NCBI RefSeq assembly: GCF_003248515.1
Contig: NZ_QFOB01000009.1
Coordinates: 1 to 64,000 of the forward strand
Source of the DNA: Sphingomonas sp.
GTDB lineage: Bacteria; Pseudomonadota; Alphaproteobacteria; Sphingomonadales; Sphingomonadaceae
Reading direction: 5' to 3'
Length of the DNA stretch: 64,000 bases
Of this stretch, positions 1 to 8,628 are shown piece by piece. The translations under genes were made by a program, and so were the position numbers. Within the stretch, counting starts at the first letter, position 1, and each line of letters begins with the position of its first letter. The notes under the pieces are model-generated. The model saw only the letters and a program-made list of their open reading frames with translations. It searched no databases and was not told the DNA's origin.

Positions 1-901
1 CCGTCATGATCATCGGCAGGAGTTCAGGCGTCAGCCCGACCGCGAGCGCCATGGCGAACAGGAAGGATTGGAGCGGCGGGCGGCCGAGGGCCAGATGCGC
101 CAGCAGCACGAACAGCACCAGGAACAGGGTCAGCCGCGCGATCAGCAGCCCGAGCTTGTGAATGCCGTGCTCGAACGCGGTAGGAGCCGGCGCGGCCGAC
201 AGCGATTGGGCAATCGCGCCGAACCGGGTTCGCTTGCCGGTTTCCACGACCAGCATTGTCGCGGTGCCGGCGATCACCGATGTGCCATGGAAGAGCGCGC
301 TGCGAGCTTCCGACGGTGTCGCGGCTTCGGGATCGAGGCCAACGCGCTTTTCGACCGGATAGGGTTCGCCAGTCAGCAGCGCCTCGTTGACCTGCGCGCC
401 ATTGGCGGCGAGCACGATGCCGTCGGCGGGCACCAGGTCGCCCGCGCACAGCTGCAGAACGTCCCCCGCCACGATGGCGCTGACGGGTAGTTCGACCGGC
501 CGCCCGTCACGCAGCACGGTCGCATGAAGCGCGATGGAGCGCTTGAGCGCGGCGGCCGTCGCTTCCGCGCGATGTTCCTGCACCATGTCGAGCAGGGTGG
601 AGAGGATCACCAAGGCCAGGATGATGACGAAGCTCGCCAGATCGCCCGTCGCTCCCGCCACCGCCGCCGCGGCGAGCAAGATGGCGATCAGCGGATTGGC
701 GATGCGCCGGAGCAGGTCCAGGAGGATGTGCCGCCGCGCTGCCCCCTCGATCTCGTTGGGGCCGTCTCGCTCGAGCCGCGCGGCCGCTTCGGTCTGGACC
801 AACCCCTCACGCGTCGCGTCGAGACGCGCGAACAGCTCATCCGGCCCCGATTGCCAGAAAGCGGCGGCGATGTCTGTTGAGGAGGCTGATGCGGCCAGCA
901 C
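1..901 (-). CDS. mgtA: Mg2+-type P-type ATPase, N-terminal part (cut by window edge)
   Basis: This is the first ~300 residues of an inner-membrane P-type ATPase; the rest lies beyond base 1. The order is a cation-ATPase N-terminal domain, two membrane segments, the actuator domain with the TGEP variant of the TGES loop, and a further membrane hairpin ending in AVGLTPELLPMI. That last motif is typical of the P3B magnesium transporters MgtA/MgtB. The reading frame is open across the stretch but lacks an early ATG. I chose GTG at 901, preceded by GGGAG at very short spacing; TTG 12 bases upstream is the alternative. It lies 14 bases after the universal stress protein gene and is probably cotranscribed with it. 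The substrate is inferred from family only, and the phosphorylated Asp is outside the window. Confidence 0.85.
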   Translation of the reverse strand, partial: MLAASASSTDIAAAFWQSGPDELFARLDATREGLVQTEAAARLERDGPNEIEGAARRHILLDLLRRIANPLIAILLAAAAVAGATGDLASFVIILALVILSTLLDMVQEHRAEATAAALKRSIALHATVLRDGRPVELPVSAIVAGDVLQLCAGDLVPADGIVLAANGAQVNEALLTGEPYPVEKRVGLDPEAATPSEARSALFHGTSVIAGTATMLVVETGKRTRFGAIAQSLSAAPAPTAFEHGIHKLGLLIARLTLFLVLFVLLAHLALGRPPLQSFLFAMALAVGLTPELLPMIMT

Positions 902-914
902 GCTCCCGGCCAAC

Positions 915-1709
915 TCAGTGACCGAGGATGAGCGGCAGTTTGCTGTGGGCGAGCATGCGCTTCGTGACCCCGCCGAACGTCTCCATCAGCCGTCCACGGC
1001 CATAGGCGCCCATCAGGATGTAGTCGGCATGCCAGTTGGCGGCCTCGTCGGCGATCAGTTCGTCGGCAGCGGTCAGTCCATCATCAACGATCCGGATCGA
1101 GGCATGAATGCCGTGCCGCGAAAGATATTCGGCGGCTTCTCTCGGTTCGGTCTGTTCAGCCCCGTCGCGGGCCATGAAAATCTGAACCTCCTCGGCGCGT
1201 GTCAGCAAGGGCACGCATGCCTGCATCGTCGCCACAGCCGAAGCCTGTCCGTCCCAGGCGATGAGGGCGCGGCTCAGTTTAAACCCTCGGACATTGTCGG
1301 GCACGGCGACGACCGGTTTGCGCGCTTTCATTACGATGCGGCTCGCGATGTCCTGCATCTCGGGATAGGGGAAGTGATCGAGCTTTCGATTGAGGACGAT
1401 GAGATCGGCCAGCGCCGCGGCATCCAGCATGGCCTCGGCAGCGAAGCCGGTCACGTCGCTCCAGCTCCATACGACATCTTCGGACGCCAGCCGGGCCTGG
1501 AGCGCCGTCTTGTTGACCGCTTCGCGGTCCCGCTCGTCCGCGATCAGCATGGCCGAACCGATGCCGTCATAGTCGCCCGCAATATTGGCGATCATCGCCA
1601 CGTCGAGGCAGGCCAGATGTCCGTCGAGCGCCCTCGTCAGATCGAGCGCCGCCTGCAGGCGCGCCTCCTGACCCTCATCGTCATGCACCAGTAAAAGAAT
1701 ATTCTTCAT
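915..1709 (-). CDS. Universal stress protein, two-domain
   Basis: A 264-residue cytoplasmic protein of the UspA superfamily. It starts with the typical MKNILLLV strand and ends with GAYGRGRLMETFGGVTKRML, the nucleotide-binding G-x2-G-x9-G(S/T)-like loop of the second Usp domain. The N-terminal half is a degenerate Usp fold without the loop. ATG at 1709 is preferred over an upstream ATG because GGAGG lies just before it. A CTACGTA-like site (1768-1780) is 59 bases upstream, matching the spacing seen before other genes of this island. Usp proteins of this kind are often induced by oxygen limitation; the ligand and partner are unknown. Confidence 0.9.
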   Translation of the reverse strand: MKNILLLVHDDEGQEARLQAALDLTRALDGHLACLDVAMIANIAGDYDGIGSAMLIADERDREAVNKTALQARLASEDVVWSWSDVTGFAAEAMLDAAALADLIVLNRKLDHFPYPEMQDIASRIVMKARKPVVAVPDNVRGFKLSRALIAWDGQASAVATMQACVPLLTRAEEVQIFMARDGAEQTEPREAAEYLSRHGIHASIRIVDDGLTAADELIADEAANWHADYILMGAYGRGRLMETFGGVTKRMLAHSKLPLILGH

Positions 1710-1767
1710 TGCCGCCTCCATGCCAGATGGCGAGAGGCTATGGTCCGTTCATGGCGGTCCATATGCG

Positions 1768-1780
1768 GGATATTACGGAG
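1768..1780 (-). promoter_or_regulatory. Relaxed copy of the CTACGTA promoter motif
   Basis: On the minus strand this reads CTCCGTAATATCC, one mismatch from the motif at 20851-20863. It lies 59 bases before the start of the universal stress protein gene, similar to the sites before the ATPase (66) and the other Usp gene (62). Proposed FixJ-type activator site; the binding protein is inferred. Confidence 0.45.
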
Positions 1781-1832
1781 GCGGATCGTCGATCTGCGAG
1801 GGCGATTTATGGCTGAATAACAGGCGTTCCCG

Positions 1833-2713
1833 CTATTCTTTCGGCCGGTAGTGGACGATCAGCAAATCGCCATCGAGCATTTCTACGAGGTTCTTCGCCG
1901 CGCTGCCGATCAGGGCGTCGAACAGCGCGCCGCGCCCATGACTTCCGATCACGGTCAGATCGACATGCTGATCCTCGACATAGTCGCTGAGAAGCGCTCC
2001 GCGCTGCCATGCTCGATGATGACGTCGGTTCTGTCCCGCAGGCGGTCGTCGACGCGATCGTCGGCCAGAAACTTCGTCCCCAGGTTCTTCTCCATGGCGC
2101 CAAGGTCGCGCTTGAAATCCTGCTCATCGAGATAGCCTGAGAAGGGGACATCATAGCCGTGGAACAGCGTGAGGGCGGCCGTCGGGAACCAGGACGATGT
2201 CGTGAGTAGCGCCTGGAGGGATGCCTCGGAGAAATCGGTGCCGATGACAATGTCGCGATAGTGACGAACGGCGCGATCGTGGACGACGAGGACCGGCGCC
2301 GGCGATCCGCGCACCAGCCGATTGACCGTGTTGCCCAGAAAGAAACGGCCAAGCGTCTCGTCGCGGGCGATGCCGGTCACGATCAGGTCGCAGCCTTCCC
2401 GCGCGGCGATGGCGAGCAGCACTTCCGCCGGTTCGCCTTCCTCCACGAGAATGCGGATGGACTCCGCGGCGGGACCGAGATCACGCTTCAACCGCCACTT
2501 CATCCGGTCGACCGGACTGGGAAGCCGCCGCCACGACGCCGGCGTGCGGTCGAAGCGGAACTGATGGGTCTGCGCCGGATCGATGACATAAGCCGCGATC
2601 AGTTCGGCTTCCCATTCCTGCGCCAGTTGCACCGCACGATCGAGCGCCCGATCGCAGCGGCAGCTCATGTCCGTGGCGAGAAGGATTTTGCGCGGTCGGT
2701 TCGGCGTCATCAT
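1833..2713 (-). pseudogene. Universal stress protein, frameshifted in C-terminal domain
   Basis: The frame from 2713 encodes a Usp domain (KILLATDMS start, loop VTGIARDETLGRFFLGNTVNRLV) and most of a second one, but stops at 1955 after SATMSRISMSI. The adjacent frame continues the second domain exactly where expected (SDYVEDQHVDLTVIGSHGRG, then a tail ending HYRPKE) and stops at 1833. One base appears to be missing near 1990-1998, in the GCGCTTCTC run. Without that loss the product would be a normal tandem Usp protein of ~293 residues. It could be a true inactivating mutation or a sequencing error. The gene follows the P-type ATPase by 45 bases with an AAAGGA ribosome site, so it looks like part of that operon. 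Confidence 0.8.
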
Positions 2714-2757
2714 ACGGCATCCTTTCAGGATCGGCCTTTGGGGGAAGGGCGGGCGGG

Positions 2758-5433
2758 TCAGCTGAGCTCCTCGAACCAGCCGAGGCGGCGCATCAGGAGC
2801 TTCTCCGCCTCGAGGCAGAAGAACAGCATGGCGCCCAGCGCAATGATGAGCGCCCCGTCCATCAGAGTCAGCGAGCGGCTCTCGAACACCGCCTGCATGA
2901 AAGGCGCATAGGTGTAGAGGAGCTGGGCCAGCACCACTATCGCGATCGCGCCGAGGACGGCCGGCGTTCCGATCGCGCCTCGCCAGGTGAGCGAGCGCAT
3001 GTGAAGATAGCGCACATTGAAGAGATAGAAGATTTCCGCGACGATCAGGACGTTGACCACCATCGTCCGCGCGGTCTCGAGATCACGTCCCTGGCTCAGC
3101 GTATGAAAGAAGACGCCTAGGCCGAGGGCCGCCAGAAGTACCGAGACGAGCACGACTCGCCAAAGCAGGAAAGGGGAGAGCAGGGGCGCGCTTGCCGAAC
3201 GCGGTTGCCGTGCCATCGTGCCGGGTTCGCTCGGCTCGAACGCCAGCACGAGCCCCAGCGTCACCGCCAGCACCAGGTTGATCCAGAGGATCTGGGTCGC
3301 GGTCATCGGCAGGGTGAAGCCGATGAGGATCGCGAGCACCACCGCAACAGTCTCGCCGCCGTTGGTCGGCAACGTCCAGGCGATCACCTTCCGAATATTG
3401 TCGTAGACGGTGCGGCCTTCGCGGACGGCGGCGACGATCGACGCGAAATTATCGTCGAGCAGCACCATCTCGGCCGCTTCCTTGGCGGCTTCCGTTCCCT
3501 TGTGCCCCATCGCCGTCCCGACATCCGCCTGCTTGAGCGAGGGCGCATCGTTGACCCCGTCGCCAGTCATAGCGACGATCAGACCATGGGACTGCAGTGC
3601 CCGGACGATGCGCAGCTTATGTTCGGGGCTTGTGCGGGCGAAGACGTCGATGCCAAGGACGCGCGCAGCAAGCGCGTCATCGCAGAGCGTCTCCAGTTCC
3701 TTACCTGTGAGGCCGCGAGGTTCCTCGCTGATGTGTAGCTGGCGTGCAATTGCGAGCGCCGTGCCGAGATGATCGCCGGTGATCATCTTGACGGCGATGC
3801 CGGCGGATCGGCATTCGGCGATGGCTGCTTTGGCTTCCTCGCGCGGCGGATCGATGAAGCCCATAAGGCCCAGAAACTCCACGCCGCCTTCCAGATCGTC
3901 GAAAGCTATGCGCGCCTTGGGTGCCTGCAGTCGCTTTATTGCGAGCCCCAGCAGGCGTTCGCCGTGGTCGGCTGCCCGGGCGATCCGTGGCGCCCAGACC
4001 TGTGGGTGGATCCCGGCGATCGCCATCACTTCCTCGGGCGCGCCCTTGACGAAGATCACATGCTCACCAGCTGGGCCTGCATGAAGCGTCGCCATGAAAC
4101 GGTAGGCCGCATCGAACGGGATCTCGTCCAGGCGCTTCCATTCGGCGCGAAGATGGTCGGGATTGAGGCCCGCCTTCATGGCAAGCGAGACCAACGCCCC
4201 CTCCATGGGATCGCCATCGACCTTCCAGTGATCGCCGTCGCGCTTTAGCATGGCGTCGTTGCAGAGCAGGCCGCAGCGGATGATCGGGCTCGCCGCGGCG
4301 ATGGCATCGGCGTCGTCATCGGCGCTCTCGGTTGTGAGACCGCCCTCGGGGGTGTAGCCAGACCCGCCGACGAGGATTTCATCCCTGTCGATGAGCACGC
4401 GCCGCACCATCATCTCGTTGCGCGTGAGCGTGCCGGTCTTGTCCGAGCAGATGACCGAGGTTGCGCCCAGCGTCTCGACGGCGGGAAGGCGGCGGATGAC
4501 GGCATTGCGGGCGGCCATGCGCTGGACGCCGATCGCGAGCGTGATGGTGATGACGGCCGGAAGGCCCTCCGGAATGATGCCGACGGCAAGCGCGACCACG
4601 GCTATGAGGGCATCGATCCAATGGAACTCGCGAGCAAGCACCGCGAAGGCGAAGAGGGCCAATGAGCCGGCCATCACCAGCCAGGTGAAACGGCGTGCGA
4701 AGCGGTTGATCTGGCGGAGGAGCGGCGTCGTCACCGTCTCGACGGCCTGGAGCAGGCTGCTGATCCGGCCGATCTGCGTGTGCGTGCCGGTGGCCGCGAC
4801 CACACCGCTCGCCTGGCCGGAAGCAACCAGCGTGCCGGAGAAGGCCATGCTGCGCTGGTCGGCGATGCCGGCTGCGTCCTCGACCGGCTCCTCCTGTTTC
4901 TCGACCGGCACGGATTCGCCGGTAAGGGGAGCTTCGTCGATCAGCAGGCCGCGTGCCCGCAGCAGCCGCAGATCTGCGGGCACGCGGTCGCCGGCCTCCA
5001 GCATCACGATATCGCCGGGCACGAGATCGGGTACCGAGACGGTCCGTCGCGCCCCGTCGCGCAGCACGGTGGCATGCGGTGCGATCATGTCGCGAATGGC
5101 GCCCAACGCCCGCTCGGCCTTGCCCTCCTGGACGAAGCCGACGATCGCATTGATCAACACGACGACCGCGATGACCAGAGCATCGACGAGATGGCCAAGC
5201 AGGGCGGCGGCAAAGGCAGCGGCGAGCAGGAAATAGATGAGCGCGCTGTTGAACTGGGCGAGGAAGCGCAGCAGCGGGTGCGTCGCCGTCGTCCTCGGAA
5301 GCGCGTTGGGTCCGTGCCGTGCCAGTCGCTCTTCCGCCTCGCACTGGCTAAGCCCGGCGATATCGGCGTCCAGCTGGTCGAGAACCGTGTCGGCTGCCAG
5401 CGCGTGCCACGCTTCGATCTTGTCGAGCTTCAC
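2758..5433 (-). CDS. Cation-translocating P-type ATPase (P2-like)
   Basis: A complete 891-residue inner-membrane pump. Visible in order: N-terminal cation-ATPase domain, actuator TGES at 171-174, PEGLP in TM4 at 288-292, the phosphorylation motif DKTGT with D331, KGAPEE nucleotide-binding motif at ~463, TGDGVNDAP at 623-631, and a six-helix C-terminal block. The layout is that of type II (SERCA/PMCA-like) pumps, and the TM5 glutamate is kept (GGETVAV). The TM6 stretch NLVLAV lacks the aspartate of Ca2+-ATPases, so the transported ion is uncertain. The start is GTG with GGGGA five bases upstream. A hairpin (5468-5491) and a CTACGTA-like site (5499-5510) lie in its leader/promoter. It heads a unit with the downstream Usp gene, a pairing common in microoxic regulons. 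Confidence 0.93.
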   Translation of the reverse strand: MKLDKIEAWHALAADTVLDQLDADIAGLSQCEAEERLARHGPNALPRTTATHPLLRFLAQFNSALIYFLLAAAFAAALLGHLVDALVIAVVVLINAIVGFVQEGKAERALGAIRDMIAPHATVLRDGARRTVSVPDLVPGDIVMLEAGDRVPADLRLLRARGLLIDEAPLTGESVPVEKQEEPVEDAAGIADQRSMAFSGTLVASGQASGVVAATGTHTQIGRISSLLQAVETVTTPLLRQINRFARRFTWLVMAGSLALFAFAVLAREFHWIDALIAVVALAVGIIPEGLPAVITITLAIGVQRMAARNAVIRRLPAVETLGATSVICSDKTGTLTRNEMMVRRVLIDRDEILVGGSGYTPEGGLTTESADDDADAIAAASPIIRCGLLCNDAMLKRDGDHWKVDGDPMEGALVSLAMKAGLNPDHLRAEWKRLDEIPFDAAYRFMATLHAGPAGEHVIFVKGAPEEVMAIAGIHPQVWAPRIARAADHGERLLGLAIKRLQAPKARIAFDDLEGGVEFLGLMGFIDPPREEAKAAIAECRSAGIAVKMITGDHLGTALAIARQLHISEEPRGLTGKELETLCDDALAARVLGIDVFARTSPEHKLRIVRALQSHGLIVAMTGDGVNDAPSLKQADVGTAMGHKGTEAAKEAAEMVLLDDNFASIVAAVREGRTVYDNIRKVIAWTLPTNGGETVAVVLAILIGFTLPMTATQILWINLVLAVTLGLVLAFEPSEPGTMARQPRSASAPLLSPFLLWRVVLVSVLLAALGLGVFFHTLSQGRDLETARTMVVNVLIVAEIFYLFNVRYLHMRSLTWRGAIGTPAVLGAIAIVVLAQLLYTYAPFMQAVFESRSLTLMDGALIIALGAMLFFCLEAEKLLMRRLGWFEELS

Positions 5434-5467
5434 TGCTATCCCCGCTGGCTTGTTGCACTGCGGAGAA

Positions 5468-5491
5468 GATCAGGAACAGGGCTGCCTGATC
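5468..5491. other. Inverted repeat in ATPase leader
   Basis: GATCAGG (5468-5474) and CCTGATC (5485-5491) form perfect 7-bp arms around a 10-base loop, 35-58 bases before the ATPase GTG. It may be an operator half-site pair or an mRNA hairpin. Confidence 0.4.
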
Positions 5492-5498
5492 ATATACG

Positions 5499-5510
5499 GG
5501 ATAATACTAG
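5499..5510 (-). promoter_or_regulatory. Relaxed copy of the CTACGTA promoter motif
   Basis: The minus strand reads CTAGTATTATCC, 66 bases before the ATPase start. It keeps the CTA..TA..TCC frame of the motif but loses the ACGTA core, so it is the weakest member of the set. Confidence 0.3.
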
Positions 5511-5653
5511 GCAGCCAGATTGGGGAAATCTGACGCCTTTCGGTGGTGGCGGAGATGATGTCCGAGAAGCTCAAGAGACTTGATCCTCGCGGGGGTGTTC
5601 AATTGCAGACGTCCTGTCGCTATGATCAGTCTTTATCGTAACACGGGGGAACT

Positions 5654-6619
5654 ATGACCGGACATGCTTGGGATCGGGTGCCGATAGATGCTCAAAGTGT
5701 CGAGGCGCCGCTCTCGCAGGCCGCGATTTTTCTTGTCGTCCGCGTGAACGAAGGGACCGACGCCATCGCGAAGGTTCGCGACACGCTCGGCGGGATAGAC
5801 GATCTTGTGAAGACAGTCGGGTTTCGCGACCTCTCCGCCAGACTGTCCTGTATTGCCGCAATCGGCAGCGATTTGTGGGATCGTCTGGGTGAGCCGACGA
5901 AACCCCGCGACCTCAGGCCGTTCGCCGCCATCGAAGGGACGCCGTACAAGGCGCCATCGACGCCCGGCGACCTGCTCTTCCATATTCGCGCCGAGCGGCC
6001 GGACATCTGCTTCGAGTTCGAGCGGATCCTGCTTGCGTCTCTTGGCACGGCGGTGACGACGATCGACGAGGTTACTGGCTTTCGCTACTTCGATGCGCGC
6101 GACCTGCTGGGGTTCGTGGACGGTACCGCCAACCCTGAGGGGCACGAAATCGGCGAGGCGGCGCTGGTCGGAAGGGAGGATCCCGACTTTGTGGGCGGTA
6201 GCTATGTCGTCGTGCAGAAATATCTGCACGATCTCGCGGCCTGGGGGCGGATCTCCACGGCGCTGCAGGAGGAGATTGTCGGCCGCACCAAGATCGACAA
6301 TATCGAGCTCGATGACAACGCTGCGCCGCGTAAGTCCCACAAGACACTCGCGACCATCGTCGATGAGCAGGGCAACGAACATGACATCCTGCGTGACAAT
6401 ATGCCATTCGGCCGAGCGGGACATGGCGAGTTCGGCACCTACTTCATCGGATATACCCGGCATTTGTGGGTGATCGAGAAGATGCTGGAGCGGATGTTCG
6501 TTGGGGAGCCGGCGGGCGCCTACGATCGGCTCCTGGATTTCTCCACGGCGCAGACCGGAACGACCTTTTTCGCGCCCTCCCGGTCGACATTGGCAAAGCT
6601 CTCAGGCAACGGGTCTTAA
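5654..6619 (+). CDS. DyP-type haem peroxidase
   Basis: A 321-residue dye-decolourising peroxidase without a signal peptide, probably cytoplasmic. The GxxDG family motif is seen as GFVDGTANP at about residues 153-161, with the catalytic distal Asp. KSHKTL supplies the likely proximal haem histidine, and RDNMPFG holds the distal Arg. The length fits the YfeX-like class (~300 residues). GGGGGAAC precedes the ATG. It stands alone on the plus strand, divergent from the ATPase. DyP enzymes use H2O2 to oxidise dyes and porphyrinogens; the natural substrate is unknown. No CTACGTA site precedes it. Confidence 0.92.
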   Translation: MTGHAWDRVPIDAQSVEAPLSQAAIFLVVRVNEGTDAIAKVRDTLGGIDDLVKTVGFRDLSARLSCIAAIGSDLWDRLGEPTKPRDLRPFAAIEGTPYKAPSTPGDLLFHIRAERPDICFEFERILLASLGTAVTTIDEVTGFRYFDARDLLGFVDGTANPEGHEIGEAALVGREDPDFVGGSYVVVQKYLHDLAAWGRISTALQEEIVGRTKIDNIELDDNAAPRKSHKTLATIVDEQGNEHDILRDNMPFGRAGHGEFGTYFIGYTRHLWVIEKMLERMFVGEPAGAYDRLLDFSTAQTGTTFFAPSRSTLAKLSGNGS

Positions 6620-7086
6620 TTCAAACCACGAGCGAAAAAATGCTCGGAACCCGGCCTCGCCACTGAGTTCTCGCAGCTCTTCCCGCTGTGGACCAGTATC
6701 ATCCGCGTCGGTTACGGGAATTTGCGTAGTGCGGGCGGGTTCCTCCTTCTGCAGGCTTGCCCTGGAAAGGCGAGGGCCGTGCAGGACAATGACCATAGCT
6801 ATTTTCTGAAGCGCTTGGTGTTCCATCGGCGCCGGCTCGTATTGACGGGCTGTCCTGAGGCGCGCCTTTGCCACGCCCAATTTGTCGAGGCCTATCAACG
6901 CCGTCTCGCGGAGATCCGTGGCAAGAGAGAAACAAGCCCGGAGCAGAGGTCGATGGATGCAGGAGCACGCGCGACACTGTCGCGCCTTGCGTCGGGCCAC
7001 GCGAAACTCCCTGCCGACGAGACCTGCTGATAGCCTGCAGTCCTTCGTCCGGGCTGCACAATCGACACCGACAGGTTTTCAATCAG
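6620..7086. other. 467-bp intergenic stretch, nothing recognised
   Basis: It lies between the convergent ends of the peroxidase and kinase genes. Short open frames exist on both strands but have no ribosome sites and no recognisable motifs. A weak hairpin CGAGC-N8-GCTCG follows the peroxidase stop. It may be decayed coding sequence. Confidence 0.4.
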
Positions 7087-8628
7087 TCACATCATCAGGT
7101 GCAGCAATGTCCTGGCCTTGTCCGAAAGACTGTCCAGCGATCCTTCGCTGACGAGCTTGACCCAATTCTCAGGGCTGCTGGTCAGGCTCTTCGACTGTGC
7201 CCGCACGACGTCCGGGTTGGCATCGGACGCATCGCAGTGGCGCCCCTCGACGCGCGCGACCCGCTCTCCTTCAGGCAGTTCGAGCCAGAGGCCTGCAAAG
7301 TGGCAGTCCACACGGGCCGCCACTTCCTCTATCGCATCGCGCTCCTCGGGCATCCCGAACACCGCATCAGCAATCACACCATGACCCGTTGCCAATGCTG
7401 CCCAGGCGAGCCCGTCGAGCGCCATGTAGACCGCCCGGCTGGCCTCCGCCGTGTAACCCGACGCCGGCAACCTCATCTCGGCGGGGACGCCCGCAAGACG
7501 TTTGCGCAGGACATCGCTGCGCAGGATGCGCGCGCCCGGCGCTCGGCCGACGTCCGCCCCAAGCGTTCGCGCCAGCGTTGATTTGCCCGTGCCGGACAAG
7601 CCCCCGATCGCGATCAGCCGTGGTCGCTGCTCGGCGATCAATCGCCCTGCCAGATCGAGATAATGCCGAGCCTCCTTGGGCGCGCTGCCGTTACTGGGCG
7701 CGCGTTCTGCCCGCGCGGCGGTGACATGGGCGCGGATCGAGGCGCGTATGCTCATGAACAGCGGCAGAAGCCCGACTGCACCCTCGTCATCGGGCGAATG
7801 GTCGAGATAGCGGTTGAAGACCATATTCGCCGCGGGGCGAAGGCCTCGCTGCCACAGGTCCATCAGCAGAAAGGCCAGGTCGTAGAGGACATCGGTCGTC
7901 GCCAGCTCGGCATCGAATTCCAGACAGTCGAACGGCGTGGGCACGCCATCGATTGTGGCAATATTGGCGAGATGCAGGTCGCCATGGACGTGACGAATGC
8001 GTCCTGCCTTGCCACGGGCGTCGAGGAGGGCCCTGTTGCTCCCGATGAGACGATCGAGCCGCTCGGTCAGCTCGGCCGCGGCTTTCGGGTCGAGGATATC
8101 CGGATAGCGGGCCATCGCCTCGGCATTACCGGCAACAATCCGGCCAATACGCTCCGCACCGTCGCCGGGCCGGGCGATTGGCGCGTGGGAATGGAAGCCG
8201 ACAAGCGCATCGGCCAGCTTGCCGAGCGCGGCTTCGTCGAGCGCATGGCTATCGGCGAGCTCGCTCCAGAGTGCGCCGTCGGGAAAGCGCCGCATCTGGA
8301 GTATCCAGTCGACGGATTCGCCCTCACCATCGATGGCGAACCGGCCGGCGGGATCGCGTGTGATCGGACGCACAGCTTTGTACAGGTCGGGCGCGGTCCG
8401 GCGATTGAGCTTGAGCTCGGCCTCCAGCGCCGTTCGCCTCTTGTCGGGCGTCGAGAAATCGAGATAGCCAAGATCGACCGGGCGCTTGATCTTCCAGGCG
8501 CTCTCCCCGGCGAGGAAGATGCTCGCGGCATGGGTGTCGAGGCGTCGCACGGGTTCGGACGCGCCGAAGGCATCGCCGGATGCCAGCCACTCGGACAAAT
8601 CTGATCCGCTCTTGTCGGTATCAGCCAT
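7087..8628 (-). CDS. APH-like kinase fused to P-loop ATPase (COG2187/COG0645 type)
   Basis: A 513-residue fusion. Residues ~25-320 resemble an aminoglycoside-phosphotransferase-like fold, with HGDLHLAN at 215-222 (the HGDxHxxN catalytic loop) and a following FDCLEF magnesium-binding segment. Residues ~335-500 are a small P-loop kinase domain with Walker A GLSGTGKS at 343-350. I use ATG at 8628 because it overlaps the alcohol dehydrogenase stop (ATGGCTGA), implying translational coupling. The nearest known families are bifunctional APH/AAA proteins found beside Usp genes in microoxic islands. The substrate is unknown, and an antibiotic-resistance role should not be assumed. Confidence 0.88.
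   Translation of the reverse strand: MADTDKSGSDLSEWLASGDAFGASEPVRRLDTHAASIFLAGESAWKIKRPVDLGYLDFSTPDKRRTALEAELKLNRRTAPDLYKAVRPITRDPAGRFAIDGEGESVDWILQMRRFPDGALWSELADSHALDEAALGKLADALVGFHSHAPIARPGDGAERIGRIVAGNAEAMARYPDILDPKAAAELTERLDRLIGSNRALLDARGKAGRIRHVHGDLHLANIATIDGVPTPFDCLEFDAELATTDVLYDLAFLLMDLWQRGLRPAANMVFNRYLDHSPDDEGAVGLLPLFMSIRASIRAHVTAARAERAPSNGSAPKEARHYLDLAGRLIAEQRPRLIAIGGLSGTGKSTLARTLGADVGRAPGARILRSDVLRKRLAGVPAEMRLPASGYTAEASRAVYMALDGLAWAALATGHGVIADAVFGMPEERDAIEEVAARVDCHFAGLWLELPEGERVARVEGRHCDASDANPDVVRAQSKSLTSSPENWVKLVSEGSLDSLSDKARTLLHLMM

Noticed and set aside
534..1694. Long plus-strand open frame of 386 codons across the first P-type ATPase and Usp genes
   Set aside because: It is antisense to two recognisable protein families and has no motif of its own; high GC content creates such frames.
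5570..5640. Possible FNR/FixK box (TTGAT...) before the DyP peroxidase
   Set aside because: No matching ATCAA half-site at the required spacing; no convincing FixK box was seen in any promoter of the island.
6722..7030. Short plus-strand frame between the peroxidase and kinase genes
   Set aside because: No ribosome site, no recognisable motif, and an equally long frame on the other strand.
7087..8628. Aminoglycoside resistance gene
   Set aside because: The HGDLHLAN loop belongs to a wide kinase fold; the fusion and context do not suggest antibiotic resistance.
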